From assembly GCF_004298145.1 (NCBI RefSeq), contig NZ_SCRH01000039.1, positions 62,001 to 126,000 on the forward strand: 64,000 nt of DNA, given 5' to 3'. The first letter of the stretch is position 1. The number at the start of each line of letters is the position of its first letter. Positions 1-8,014 of the stretch are shown here, piece after piece. Below the pieces are notes generated by a model, which was not told where the DNA came from, ran no database searches, and saw nothing but the letters and a program-made list of their open reading frames with translations. The position numbers were made by a program, and so were the translations under genes. Source of the stretch: Mycobacterium sp. (GTDB lineage: Bacteria; Actinomycetota; Actinomycetes; Mycobacteriales; Mycobacteriaceae).

Positions 1-1785
1 GTCAACGGCACCCGGGTCGGTTCGGCCATCCTGTCCGAGGACGACGTCGTCACTATCGGGAACGTCGACCTGGTGTTCCGTGACCGCATGCTCACCCAGC
101 GCAGCGAGGCCGCGCCGCGCACCGGCGGCCTCGAGGTGCGCAACATCGAATACGTCGTCGACAACGGCAAGCAGTTGCTCGACGACATCTCGCTGATCGC
201 ACGGCCTGGGACGCTGACCGCCGTGATCGGCGGGTCGGGCGCCGGAAAGACCACTTTGGCCAGGCTCATCGCCGGCTACACCACACCCAGCTCGGGTTCA
301 GTTACGTTCGAGGGACACAACATTCACGCCGAGTACGCGTCACTGCGCAGCAGGATCGGCATGGTGCCGCAAGACGACGTGGTGCATCGGCAGCTGACCG
401 TCAACCAGGCACTGGGCTACGCCGCCGAGCTGCGGCTGCCGCCCGACACCGGCAAGGTGGACCGCGCCACGGTCGTCACCCAGGTGCTCGAGGAACTCGA
501 CCTGACCAAGCACGCCGACACCCGCGTCGACAAGCTGTCCGGCGGGCAGCGCAAACGCGCCTCGGTGGCACTCGAACTGTTGACCGGGCCGTCGCTGCTG
601 ATCCTCGATGAGCCCACCTCGGGCCTGGACCCCGCGCTGGACCTGCAGGTCATGACGATGCTGCGCCAGCTCGCCGACGCCGGCCGTGTCGTCCTGGTGG
701 TGACGCACTCGCTGTCCTATCTGGACGTCTGCGACCAGGTGCTGCTGATGGCCCCCGGCGGCAAGACGGCCTACTGTGGCTCGCCCGAGCAGATCGGCGA
801 CGCGATGGGAACCACCAACTGGGCCAAGATCTTCACCCAGGTCGGCGCCGACCCCGAAGAAGCCAACCGCCGCTTTCGGGAACGGAGCGCGGCCCGCAAG
901 CTCATGCCGGACAAGACCGACAAGCCGAGCGGGCTCGGTGACCCGGTACACACCAGCGTGCGGCGCCAGATTTCGACGATCGCCCGGCGGCAGTTTCGCC
1001 TCGTCATCGCTGACCGCGCCTATTTCATCTTCCTGGCGCTGCTGCCGTTCATTTTGGGTTCGCTGTCCCTGACCGTCCCGGGCAGCAACGGATTTCATGT
1101 GCCCGGCCCGAATGCGGGGACACCCGACGAAGCCGCACAGATACTCGCCCTGCTCATGCCGGCCGCGGCATTCATGGGCACCGCGTTGACAATTCGCGAC
1201 CTGGTCGGCGAACGCGTCATCTTCCAGCGTGAGCAAGCGGTGGGCCTGTCGACCACCGCCTACCTGCTCGCCAAGGGCGCGGTGTTCTGCGGGTTCGCCA
1301 TCCTGCAGTCCGCGATCGTCACCGCAATCGTGGTGGGCGGCAAGGGCGCGCCGACGCGCGGCGCGATTCTGCTGGGCCACTCGACCGCCGGGGCCACCTT
1401 CGAACTGTGCGCCACCGTCGCGGCGACGTGTGTCGCCTCGGCCATACTGGGCCTGGCCATCTCGTCGCTGGTGCGGTCCAGCGAGCAGATCATGCCGCTG
1501 TTCGTGGTGACGGTGATGGCGCAGCTGGTGCTGTGCGGTGGCATGGTGCCGGTGACCGGCCGGCTCGGCCTGAACCAGCTGTCGTGGGCGATGCCGGCGC
1601 GCTGGGGCTACGCCGCCGCGGCGTCGACGGTGGACCTGCGGCACCTGGTGCCCGATTCGCTGCTGTCCCAGGACCGGTTCTGGCAGCATACGGCGAGGAT
1701 CTGGCTGCTCGACATGGGCATGCTGGCGGCCTTGTCGCTGTTCTACGCCGGGTTTGTGCGGTGGAAGATCCGGTTGCGCCGGTAG
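1..1785 (+). CDS. FHA-domain ABC exporter, Rv1747-like (5' part missing)
   Basis: The open frame runs in from the window edge, so the protein is N-terminally truncated here (595 residues seen; from memory the family is about 865). The first 25 or so residues look like the last strands of an FHA phosphothreonine-binding domain. The ABC ATPase follows: Walker A GGSGAGKTT (near base 229), signature LSGGQRKR (base 535) and Walker B LLILDEPTSGLD (base 595). The C-terminal half is an ABCG-type membrane domain with about six hydrophobic segments (bases 1015-1770). M. tuberculosis Rv1747 is a PknF-phosphorylated exporter linked to cell-envelope lipids, so a similar inner-membrane export role is inferred. 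Internal ATGs such as base 88 are not the start, because the FHA homology lies upstream. It sits where uvrB lies in M. tuberculosis, so synteny breaks here. Confidence 0.9.
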   Translation, partial: VNGTRVGSAILSEDDVVTIGNVDLVFRDRMLTQRSEAAPRTGGLEVRNIEYVVDNGKQLLDDISLIARPGTLTAVIGGSGAGKTTLARLIAGYTTPSSGSVTFEGHNIHAEYASLRSRIGMVPQDDVVHRQLTVNQALGYAAELRLPPDTGKVDRATVVTQVLEELDLTKHADTRVDKLSGGQRKRASVALELLTGPSLLILDEPTSGLDPALDLQVMTMLRQLADAGRVVLVVTHSLSYLDVCDQVLLMAPGGKTAYCGSPEQIGDAMGTTNWAKIFTQVGADPEEANRRFRERSAARKLMPDKTDKPSGLGDPVHTSVRRQISTIARRQFRLVIADRAYFIFLALLPFILGSLSLTVPGSNGFHVPGPNAGTPDEAAQILALLMPAAAFMGTALTIRDLVGERVIFQREQAVGLSTTAYLLAKGAVFCGFAILQSAIVTAIVVGGKGAPTRGAILLGHSTAGATFELCATVAATCVASAILGLAISSLVRSSEQIMPLFVVTVMAQLVLCGGMVPVTGRLGLNQLSWAMPARWGYAAAASTVDLRHLVPDSLLSQDRFWQHTARIWLLDMGMLAALSLFYAGFVRWKIRLRR

Positions 1786-1815
1786 AGTGGCATCTCATCC
1801 GGGAGGAAAAGCGAG

Positions 1816-2331
1816 ATCCATCCACCGAAGCACGAGACGTTCGACCTGCCGGGCCGCACCAACACCGATCCCAAGGGCATCGTGCGGTCCGTGGACCAGT
1901 ATGCCGTGCATCCCTGGGGTCTCTACGTCGCCCGTCCGACTCCCGGCCGCGCCCAGTTCCACTACCTCGAGTCGTGGCTGCTGCCCTCGTTGGGCCTGCG
2001 CGCCACGGTCTTTCACTTCAACCCGGGGCACGAACGCGACCATGACTTCTACCTGGATGTGGGCGAATACACCCCCGGTCCCGAAGTCTGGCGGTCCGAG
2101 GATCATTACCTGGACATCGAGGTCCGCACCGGCGCCCGAGCGGAACTGGCCGATATCGACGAGTTGCTCGACGCCGTCCGGCACGGCCTGCTGACTCCCG
2201 ACGTCGCGGAACTTGCGGTGCGGCGCGCCGTGGCCGCCGTGGATGGGTTGGCCCGCAACGGTTATGACCTGTCGCGGTGGCTTGCCGGCGGCGGCATGGA
2301 GCTCACCTGGCTCAGCTCAACGGAAGTTTGA
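1816..2331 (+). CDS. DUF402 protein (Rv1632c-like), probable ATC start
   Basis: The protein belongs to the DUF402 family (FomD-like fold, putative nucleotide phosphatases). Key stretches are HPWGLYV, YLESWLLP, YLDVGEYTPG, DHYLDIEVRT and DIDELLDAVRHGLL. The first canonical start in frame is GTG at 1882, but coding-like sequence (PPKHETFDLPGRTNTDPKG) continues upstream to 1816. There an ATC codon sits 9 bases after a strong GGAGG (1802-1806), so initiation at ATC is likely (171 residues). If only canonical starts are allowed the gene is 1882-2331 (149 residues). The frame is closed upstream by the preceding gene's stop. The 3' end overlaps the convergent rskA gene by 20 bases. From memory the M. 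tuberculosis homologue is the neighbour of coaE, here displaced by the SigK block. Substrate unknown. Confidence 0.78.
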   Translation: MHPPKHETFDLPGRTNTDPKGIVRSVDQYAVHPWGLYVARPTPGRAQFHYLESWLLPSLGLRATVFHFNPGHERDHDFYLDVGEYTPGPEVWRSEDHYLDIEVRTGARAELADIDELLDAVRHGLLTPDVAELAVRRAVAAVDGLARNGYDLSRWLAGGGMELTWLSSTEV

Positions 2332-3010
2332 GAAACGGTGTGGTCGTGGGCTGGGCGGAGCCTTGCCCGGGTTCGGCCGTGATCGCCAGCGCGGTGCTGT
2401 GCCCGAGGTTGGGCAGTATGGCGGTGGTGGACGGCTTGACGGTGTCGGCACCCATGGTGCCCGCCGGTCGTGGCCCGTTCTGGTCGATCAGCCACATCTC
2501 GTAGACGGTGTCGGGGAGAGGCGGGGCGACGTTGTTCAGCACGACCACCGCCGCGTTCCGTTGCCGCGAGAACACGACGGTCGCAATGCCGCCGGCTGGA
2601 AGCTCCGCGGTCGCGGTGTGAACGTCTGCCGCGGCAAAGACGGCTTCCGCCGTCGACGTCGTCGGGCTCGGGCGCAGCGCCACGGTGACACCGGTAGCGA
2701 TCACGGCAGCAACCACGGCGGCGGCAGCCGCCAATAGCGCTGTGCGCCAACGGGTCCGGCGGGAGCGATCGGATTCGACGGCCGCCAACACGTTGGTGCG
2801 CAGTCTCGGGTGCGGCTCCAGCTCGGTGTGCGCCGACACGACAGCCATGGTCTCGCGGACCGCCCGCACTTCGGCATGAAAAGCCTCGGCGACCGACGGT
2901 GGCGCAGCGGCCACCCGCTGTTCGATATCTGCGCGTTCGCCGTCGGAGACGGCATCCAGCGCGTAGGCGGCGACCAGCTCGAGCAGGGTGAAATCGGATG
3001 GGTCGGTCAT
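2312..3010 (-). CDS. rskA: Anti-sigma-K factor RskA
   Basis: RskA is a single-pass membrane anti-sigma factor that holds SigK inactive until regulated proteolysis. This 232-residue protein has the length of M. tuberculosis RskA. It begins MTDPSDFTLLELVAAYALDAV, with an N-terminal sigma-binding helical region. One membrane segment lies near residues 95-115 (ALLAAAAAVVAAVIATGVTV). The extracytoplasmic domain contains VVFSRQRNAAVVVLNNVAPP, VYEMWLID and PSTTAILPNLG, all typical of the family. The start ATG overlaps the sigK stop (ATGA), so the two are translationally coupled in a sigK-rskA operon. The 3' end overlaps the DUF402 gene tail by 20 bases. No truncation is evident; whether the point changes that weaken RskA in M. 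bovis are present was not assessed. Confidence 0.95.
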   Translation of the reverse strand: MTDPSDFTLLELVAAYALDAVSDGERADIEQRVAAAPPSVAEAFHAEVRAVRETMAVVSAHTELEPHPRLRTNVLAAVESDRSRRTRWRTALLAAAAAVVAAVIATGVTVALRPSPTTSTAEAVFAAADVHTATAELPAGGIATVVFSRQRNAAVVVLNNVAPPLPDTVYEMWLIDQNGPRPAGTMGADTVKPSTTAILPNLGHSTALAITAEPGQGSAQPTTTPFLKLPLS

Positions 3011-3570
3011 GGCACATCCAAACAACGACGGAGTTTGCGCAACGCATCCCGGATCCGTGATTTGATCGTCGACGGGTTCTGCGCGAGCCGCTCGGCGACC
3101 TGAGCATAGGTCAGGCCCTGGTAGTAGGCCAATTCGATGCATTGACGCTGGGCGTCGGTCAACCCCTGTAGGCATTCGACGACCCGATCGCGCTCGTCGC
3201 GGGCCATGGCGGCGTCGGCGACGACGTCGCGGTCGCGCTCGACATCGCCGGCGCCGTAGCGTGATTCGCGGTCCGTCGCCGCCTGTTCGGCCCGGACCCG
3301 ATCGACGGCCCGGCGGTGCGCCAGCGACAGGATCCAGGCCACCGCACTTCCCGCTGCGGGATCATAGGCTCGGGCGTTGCGCCACAACTGCAGATAGATT
3401 TCCTGGGTTGTCTCCTCGCTGTATCCGGGATCGCGCAGGACCCGGAACACCAAGCCGAACACCCGGGCGCGGGTCTGGTCATAGAGCTGCGCGAACGCGT
3501 CGACGTCCTGTTCCGCGACCCGGCGCAGCAACGTATCGAGCTCGCCGCCGATGCGCGCCGAACTACCCAT
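3007..3570 (-). CDS. sigK: ECF RNA polymerase sigma factor SigK
   Basis: SigK is an extracytoplasmic-function sigma factor that directs transcription of mpt70/mpt83 and linked genes. The 187 residues, starting MGSSARIGGELDTLLRRVAE, match the M. tuberculosis length. Sigma region 2 includes FGLVFRVLRDPGYSEETTQE and IYLQLWRNA. Region 4 includes LTDAQRQCIELAYYQGLTY and STIKSRIRDALRKLR, the -35 recognition helix. The frame is open upstream to 3642, but the putative SigK promoter (3650-3676) would start RNA near 3643, so the ATG at 3570 is preferred. rskA overlaps downstream. Autoregulation is inferred from the promoter motif. Confidence 0.96.
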   Translation of the reverse strand: MGSSARIGGELDTLLRRVAEQDVDAFAQLYDQTRARVFGLVFRVLRDPGYSEETTQEIYLQLWRNARAYDPAAGSAVAWILSLAHRRAVDRVRAEQAATDRESRYGAGDVERDRDVVADAAMARDERDRVVECLQGLTDAQRQCIELAYYQGLTYAQVAERLAQNPSTIKSRIRDALRKLRRCLDVP

Positions 3571-3649
3571 GGCGCGATAGCGTAACGAGTCGCGCCGCCC
3601 CGCCCGCACGCGCGCCGACCCTCCGGCTGCGACGACCTGCATTACAGGT

Positions 3650-3676
3650 ATTCGGGGCCGACCCAGTTGCGGACGT
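3650..3676 (-). promoter_or_regulatory. SigK-type promoter of sigK
   Basis: Read on the minus strand this is ACGTCC (3676-3671), 15 bases, then CCGAAT (3655-3650). The published SigK consensus is close to CCATCC-N14/15-CCGAAT. It lies about 80 bases upstream of the sigK ATG and suggests autoregulation. Start site and use are inferred. Confidence 0.72.
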
Positions 3677-3731
3677 CGTGAGAAACCGATTCGAGGGCAC
3701 GTGCGGTCCGTCAGCGCACGTCAATTCATTT

Positions 3732-3758
3732 CCGTCCAAGGCCCACCCGTCTCCGAAT
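3732..3758 (+). promoter_or_regulatory. SigK-type promoter of mpt83
   Basis: CCGTCC (3732-3737), 15 bases, then CCGAAT (3753-3758), upstream of mpt83. The motif faces away from the sigK promoter; the two -10 boxes lie about 100 bases apart. An in-frame ATG at 3757 lies inside the -10 box, which excludes it as the mpt83 start. Confidence 0.78.
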
Positions 3759-3819
3759 GACTGCTGTCCGGCCGAAATCCGGCGGCGCAAGGCCGCCCAC
3801 GACGAAGGAGTCGAACGCA

Positions 3820-4485
3820 ATGACGAACGCTCGATCAAGGACGGTAGCGGCCACGGGGCTGGCGGCGACCGCACTGTTAGTCGGCTTGTCAGGATGTTCC
3901 AGCAACAACTCGGCGTCTGGGCCGACGACCGGCACCCCGGCCGGCAGCATGGCCGCGCCCGCCACGACATCGGGCACCGCCGACCCTGCCGCTGACCTGG
4001 TCGGCCCGGGTTGTGGGGACTACGCGACGCGGAACCCCACCGGCCCGGGCTCGGTGGCAGGGATGGCGCAGGACCCGGTCGCCACCGCGGCGTCGAACAA
4101 CCCGATGCTCACCACGTTGACGTCGGCCCTGTCGGGCAAGCTCAACCCGGACGTGAACCTCGTCGACACGCTCAACAACGGCCAGTACACAGTGTTCGCG
4201 CCGACGAACGCCGCATTCGACAAACTTCCCGCGGCGACCCTGGACAAGCTGAAGACCGACGCGCCGATGCTCAAGAGCATCTTGACCTATCACGTCGTGC
4301 AGGGACAGACGAGTCCGAACAAGATCGATGGCAGCCATGCGACCCTGCAGGGCGCCGGTGTGCACGTGACCGGCCAGGGCAATGCCCTCAAGGTCAACGA
4401 CGCTGGTCTGGTGTGCGGAGGGGTGCACACCGCCAACGCGACGGTGTACATGATCGACACCGTGCTGATGCCGCCGGCCCAGTAG
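3820..4485 (+). CDS. mpt83: MPT83-like surface lipoprotein (fasciclin domain)
   Basis: This 221-residue secreted lipoprotein has a signal peptide with lipobox LSGC (Cys26), then a Ser/Thr/Pro/Ala-rich linker. One FAS1/fasciclin domain fills about residues 65-221. Hallmarks are [45 protein letters not shown] and [16 protein letters not shown], close to M. tuberculosis MPT83. The start ATG at 3820 follows GAAGGAG (3804-3810) by 9 bases; the ATG at 3757 is rejected because it overlaps the -10 box. Two cysteines in the mature domain (CGDY and VCGG) probably form a disulphide, which fits the neighbouring dipZ. A terminator follows (4508-4539). MPT83 is a membrane-anchored antigen; its cellular role is not settled. 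Confidence 0.95.
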   Translation: MTNARSRTVAATGLAATALLVGLSGCSSNNSASGPTTGTPAGSMAAPATTSGTADPAADLVGPGCGDYATRNPTGPGSVAGMAQDPVATAASNNPMLTTLTSALSGKLNPDVNLVDTLNNGQYTVFAPTNAAFDKLPAATLDKLKTDAPMLKSILTYHVVQGQTSPNKIDGSHATLQGAGVHVTGQGNALKVNDAGLVCGGVHTANATVYMIDTVLMPPAQ

Positions 4486-4507
4486 GTCCTGCGGCGCATC
4501 GGCCAAA

Positions 4508-4539
4508 GGCAGTCGGGCCAGACCGGCCCGGCTGTCTTT
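4508..4539 (+). terminator. Stem-loop terminator after mpt83
   Basis: Bases 4508-4519 and 4525-4536 pair as a 12-bp stem (with G-U pairs) around a 5-base loop, flanked by AAA before and TTT after. It lies 23 bases after the mpt83 stop and implies that dipZ needs its own promoter. The T run is short, so efficiency is uncertain. Confidence 0.6.
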
Positions 4540-4575
4540 GCGTGTGCCCGCCGCGCGGGCCCATCAGGATCGATA

Positions 4576-4602
4576 CGATCCATGACCGGAACGGCTGCGA
4601 AT
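4576..4602 (+). promoter_or_regulatory. SigK-like promoter of dipZ, placed for a leaderless mRNA
   Basis: CGATCC (4576-4581), 15 bases, then GCGAAT (4597-4602). The -10 ends 7 bases before the dipZ ATG (4610), so RNA would start at or next to the start codon. No Shine-Dalgarno sequence is visible just upstream, which fits leaderless initiation. The -10 differs from CCGAAT at its first base. Confidence 0.55.
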
Positions 4603-4609
4603 AACACTC

Positions 4610-6325
4610 ATGTTGACTCTCGCGCTGATCGGCTTTGTCGGAGGTTTGATCACCGGCGTGTCGCCGTGCATTCTGCCGGTGCTGCCGGTGATCTTTTTCT
4701 CCGGCGCCCAGGGCGCCGGCGGTGACGCGGCGGCAGCCAAACGTGCGCTGTCACAACAGTTACGGCCCTATCGGGTGATCTGCGGTCTCGTGCTCAGCTT
4801 CAGCCTGGTCACCCTGATCGGATCGTCACTGCTGTCGCTGCTGGGCCTGCCGCAGGACGCCATCCGCTGGGTAGCGCTGGCGGCCCTGGTCGCAATCGGG
4901 TTGGGCCTGATCTTCCCCAAGGTCGGGCACCTCCTGGAGCGCCCGTTCGCGCGCATCCCGCAGAAGCGTTTCGGCCATCGCGGCAACGGTTTCGGTGTCG
5001 GCCTGGCGCTGGGAGTGCTCTACGTTCCCTGCGCCGGACCCGTACTGGCCGCCATCGTGGTGGCCGGGGCCACCGCCTCGATCGGGCCGGGCACGGTCGT
5101 GCTGACATGCGCCTTCGCGATCGGCGCCGCGCTGCCGCTGCTGTTCTTCGCCCTGGCGGGTCGGCAGGTGGCGCAACGGGTGACCGCCTTCCGGCGCCGG
5201 CAGCGCCAGATCCGCATCACCGCAGGGATAGTCACGATCGTGCTCGCGGTGGCGCTCGTGTTCAATGTGCCCGCTTTGGTGCAGCAGACCATTCCCGATT
5301 ACACCACCGGGCTGCAGGACAAACTCGCCGGCGATCGTCGGGTCCGGGAAAAGCTCAACCTGGGCGGCATCGTCAACGATCAGAACGCGCAGCTGTCCAA
5401 CTGCAGCAACGGCGGCCCGGAACTCGAAAACTGCGGCCCGGCACCCGATCTCAAGGGCATCGCCGGCTGGCTGAACACCCCCGGCGATATACCGATCGAC
5501 CTGAAATCGCTGCGCGGCAAGGTCGTGTTGATCGACTTCTGGGCGTACTCATGCATCAACTGTCAGCGCGCGATCCCCCACGTCGTCGGCTGGCACAACG
5601 CCTACCACGACGACAACTTCGAAGTCATCGGCGTGCACACCCCCGAGTACGCGTTCGAAAAAGTGCCGGGCAACGTCGCCCAGGGCGCCGCCGAACTCGG
5701 CGTCAAATATCCGATCGCGCTCGACAACGGTTATTCGACCTGGACCAACTACCGCAATCGGTATTGGCCTGCGGAGTACCTGATCGACGCGAACGGAACG
5801 GTGCGCCACATCAAGTTCGGCGAGGGCGACTACAGCGTCACCGAGGGGTTGATCCGGCAGTTGATCTCCCGTGCCGACCCCGGGGCTTCGCTGCCCCCGC
5901 CGGTGGACACCGCCGAGCTCCCGCCGGCAGGCCGGACCACACCCGAGACGTACCTGGCGGTCGGCAAGGTCGTCAATTACGGCGGCAACGGCCAATACGA
6001 CGAGGGCTCAGCAACATTCGACTATCCCCGGGCCCTCGCCGCCGACAGCTTCGCGCTGCGCGGGCCGTGGACGCTCGACTACCAGGGTGCGACCGCCGAC
6101 GGCGACCAGTCCAGCATCAAACTCAACTACCACGCCAGAAACGTCTATATCGTCGCCGGCGGCACCGGGACCGTCACGGTGATGCGCGACGGTCGTTCCA
6201 CCGCGCTGCCGATCAGCGGGCCGCCGACGTCACACCAGATCGTCGGCGACGACCATCCCGAAACCGCCACCCTCGAGGTACACCCCGGCAAAGGGCTGCG
6301 GGTGTATTCGTTCACCTACGGCTGA
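4610..6325 (+). CDS. dipZ: DipZ: fused CcdA-like / thioredoxin-like thiol-disulfide protein
   Basis: The 571-residue membrane protein has two parts. The N-terminal CcdA/DsbD-like unit (about residues 1-220) has six or so hydrophobic segments with the redox cysteines in [10 protein letters not shown] and [10 protein letters not shown]. The TlpA-like thioredoxin domain (about residues 285-425) has the active site SCINC in the phrase [12 protein letters not shown]-terminal beta domain (to residue 571) is typical of mycobacterial DipZ. Electrons would pass from the cytoplasm through CcdA to the extracytoplasmic thioredoxin domain and then to exported cysteine proteins. MPT83 and MPT70 on either side are plausible clients. 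From memory M. tuberculosis DipZ is longer (about 695 residues); the difference was not resolved. Transcription probably starts at the ATG. Confidence 0.93.
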   Translation: MLTLALIGFVGGLITGVSPCILPVLPVIFFSGAQGAGGDAAAAKRALSQQLRPYRVICGLVLSFSLVTLIGSSLLSLLGLPQDAIRWVALAALVAIGLGLIFPKVGHLLERPFARIPQKRFGHRGNGFGVGLALGVLYVPCAGPVLAAIVVAGATASIGPGTVVLTCAFAIGAALPLLFFALAGRQVAQRVTAFRRRQRQIRITAGIVTIVLAVALVFNVPALVQQTIPDYTTGLQDKLAGDRRVREKLNLGGIVNDQNAQLSNCSNGGPELENCGPAPDLKGIAGWLNTPGDIPIDLKSLRGKVVLIDFWAYSCINCQRAIPHVVGWHNAYHDDNFEVIGVHTPEYAFEKVPGNVAQGAAELGVKYPIALDNGYSTWTNYRNRYWPAEYLIDANGTVRHIKFGEGDYSVTEGLIRQLISRADPGASLPPPVDTAELPPAGRTTPETYLAVGKVVNYGGNGQYDEGSATFDYPRALAADSFALRGPWTLDYQGATADGDQSSIKLNYHARNVYIVAGGTGTVTVMRDGRSTALPISGPPTSHQIVGDDHPETATLEVHPGKGLRVYSFTYG

Positions 6326-6348
6326 TCACCACCAGTCGCGGCAGAGGG

Positions 6349-6375
6349 CAATCCAGCGCCGCCACGGCTCCGAAT
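6349..6375 (+). promoter_or_regulatory. SigK-type promoter of mpt70
   Basis: CAATCC (6349-6354), 15 bases, then CCGAAT (6370-6375). It lies between the dipZ stop and the mpt70 ATG and would give a leader of about 45 bases containing the GGAGGAG ribosome site (6412-6418). Confidence 0.72.
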
Positions 6376-6426
6376 CCCCCGTACGGCGGCCGACGATGGG
6401 CGCCGACGAACCGGAGGAGCAAGGCG

Positions 6427-7011
6427 ATGAAACTGGACAAAAATGCAATGGCGGCAACGGGGCTTGCCGCGGTGACCATGATGGGTTTCGCAATCACCAC
6501 ATCCCCGGTGGCCGCGGCCGCTGACCTGGTGGGACCGGGATGCGCCGCCTATGCGAGCGCACACCCCAACGGCCCCGCCTCGGTGCAGGGAATGTCGCAG
6601 GTGCCCGTGGCGGTGGCGGCCTCCAACAACCCGATCCTCACGACGCTGACCTCTGCGGTTTCCGGCCAACTCAACCCGCAGGTGAATCTCGTGGACACCC
6701 TCAACAACGGTCAGTACACGGTGTTCGCGCCAACCGACGAGGCATTCAACAAGCTGCCGCCGTCGACGATCGACCAGCTGAAAACCGACTCCGCGATGCT
6801 GAACACGATCTTGACCTACCACGTCGTGCAAGGCCAGCTCAGCCCGGCGAAGGTGATCGGGAATCACCGCACTCTGCAGGGCGGCGATCTGACCGTCAAC
6901 GGTCAGGGAAACAACCTGACCGTCAACAACGCCGGCGTGGTCTGCGGCGGGGTGACGACCGCCAACGCGACGGTCTACATGATCGACACCGTCTTGATGC
7001 CACCGGCGTAA
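6427..7011 (+). CDS. mpt70: MPT70-like secreted protein (fasciclin domain)
   Basis: This 194-residue protein has a cleavable signal peptide (about residues 1-30, ending SPVAAAAD) without a lipobox, so it is released rather than anchored. A single FAS1 domain follows, with [44 protein letters not shown] and [15 protein letters not shown]. It is a close paralogue of the lipoprotein encoded at 3820; the pair mirrors MPT70/MPT83. The start ATG follows GGAGGAG by 8 bases. Its own SigK-type promoter lies 50 bases upstream. As in mpt83, two cysteines remain in the mature domain and could be oxidised by DipZ. Confidence 0.94.
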   Translation: MKLDKNAMAATGLAAVTMMGFAITTSPVAAAADLVGPGCAAYASAHPNGPASVQGMSQVPVAVAASNNPILTTLTSAVSGQLNPQVNLVDTLNNGQYTVFAPTDEAFNKLPPSTIDQLKTDSAMLNTILTYHVVQGQLSPAKVIGNHRTLQGGDLTVNGQGNNLTVNNAGVVCGGVTTANATVYMIDTVLMPPA

Positions 7012-7084
7012 CGGCTCGTCCTCCGTCCCGGCAGTGTCTGGCCACAAGCCCTGGGGCGGCCCGAGTACCGGTTCTCAAATCCGC

Positions 7085-7345
7085 ACGGGATCTTCGGGCG
7101 CACGTTCGCCGGCAGGCGCTGCCCGGCGTTCCGCGGCGGCGATCGGGTACGGCTACTGTCGCGAAATCGTCAGGCGCTCAACCGAACCTATCCAGAACCG
7201 GTGGATGTGCTTGCCGCCCAGCCCGTCGCCCGCTTCGCCCTGGACGGCGAGGTGGTGGCCTTCGAGGGCGCCGCGCCAGCTTTGCCCGGCTGCCGGCACG
7301 GCTGGGCGTCGCCGGTGCGTGCGTTCTGCCACGCTGCACCGCCTG
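7085..7345 (+). pseudogene. Remnant of an ATP-dependent DNA ligase (frameshifted)
   Basis: The 440-base gap between mpt70 and the next gene holds the only recognisable trace of a broken gene. In one frame (around 7129-7270) it reads GDRVRLLSRNRQALNRTYPE and then RFALDGEVVAFEG, the ligase motif downstream of the active-site lysine. Near 7270 homology shifts frame to ASFARLPARLG, matching the SFARLQxRLG that normally follows in LigC/LigD-type ligases. The KxDG active site is not seen. No continuous frame or start exists. It is interpreted as a decayed fragment left from past insertion or rearrangement. Identification is by eye from the motif. Confidence 0.55.
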
Positions 7346-7451
7346 CGCTAGCGGCGGTCGGTGGGCGAGTGAAATGCGCCGGTGTCCGCGCTGCCGGCCG
7401 TAGCGCAAACCATCTGGTTCGCACATGGCGCTGGCTGTAATGTCACCGGCT

Positions 7452-7865
7452 ATGAGCTGCAAAGGTCGCACGCTCCTGCCCATCGCCGCGGTGACGGTGA
7501 TCGCGGCCGGCGCCCAGTTGAATCCGGCGACGGCGGGGGCGGATCTGCACAACATCGTCTATCGGGCCAGGATCGACGGCGTCACGACGGGCAGTCAGGC
7601 CACGTTCGTGATCAACGGCGGCCAGACGAACACGGCCGGACTGAGCTCGATGCCCGGCAATGCATTCGAAGCCGACACGGTGTTGCCCGATCCGCAGCAG
7701 GCCGGCATGCGCATCGTGCTGCACTTCCCGTACTCGGCTAACGTGCACTGCGAGATCGACGTGGACGACAACGTTTTCGTCCAGGCTGACCAAATGGTCA
7801 GGCCGGTCGCCGGGAACGCCGATCCCAACAACGGCGCGCTGCAGTGCGGGGCGGCCTTGCCTTAA
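7452..7865 (+). CDS. Small secreted protein of unknown function
   Basis: The 137-residue product has an N-terminal signal peptide (LLPIAAVTVIAAGAQLNPA, cleavage near AGA-DLHN). The mature part is about 105 residues, has no recognised motif and contains two cysteines (HCEI and LQCG) that may pair. The frame opens at 7425, but the ATG at 7452 puts a normal signal peptide at the N terminus and is preferred. The style resembles the many small mycobacterial exported proteins. It may be another client of the nearby DipZ, but no SigK-type promoter was found upstream. A 55-bp tandem repeat begins directly after the stop codon. Confidence 0.6.
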   Translation: MSCKGRTLLPIAAVTVIAAGAQLNPATAGADLHNIVYRARIDGVTTGSQATFVINGGQTNTAGLSSMPGNAFEADTVLPDPQQAGMRIVLHFPYSANVHCEIDVDDNVFVQADQMVRPVAGNADPNNGALQCGAALP

Positions 7866-8014
7866 GCGCGGCGAAGCCGGGCGCAGCGGGTCGCCACCAT
7901 CGTGCCCGTGGCGATCGCCAGCGCGGCGAAGCCGCGCGCAGCGGGTCGCCACCATCGTGCCCGTGGCGATCGCCAGCGCGGCGAAGCCGCGCGCAGCGGG
8001 TCGCCACCATCGTG
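7866..8014. repeat. 55-bp tandem repeat, 2.7 copies
   Basis: Two full 55-base units (7866-7920, 7921-7975) and a 39-base partial (7976-8014) fill the gap between the stop codons of two convergent genes exactly. Each unit contains GCGCGGCGAAGC and ends in the 12-base palindrome TGGCGATCGCCA. Units 1 and 2 differ at one base. A diverged relative lies at 62683-62784. Confidence 0.92.

Noticed and set aside
340..1689. Long minus-strand open frame opposite the ABC exporter
   Set aside because: It is an antisense shadow in GC-rich DNA: low-complexity Arg/His/Gly-rich translation with no domain, while the plus strand has a full ABC protein.
3757..3819. Upstream ATG for mpt83
   Set aside because: This ATG lies within the -10 box, so it would precede the RNA start; the ATG at 3820 has a ribosome site and a proper lipoprotein signal.
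7866..8014. Possible CRISPR array
   Set aside because: Units are direct tandem copies with no variable spacers and no cas genes nearby.
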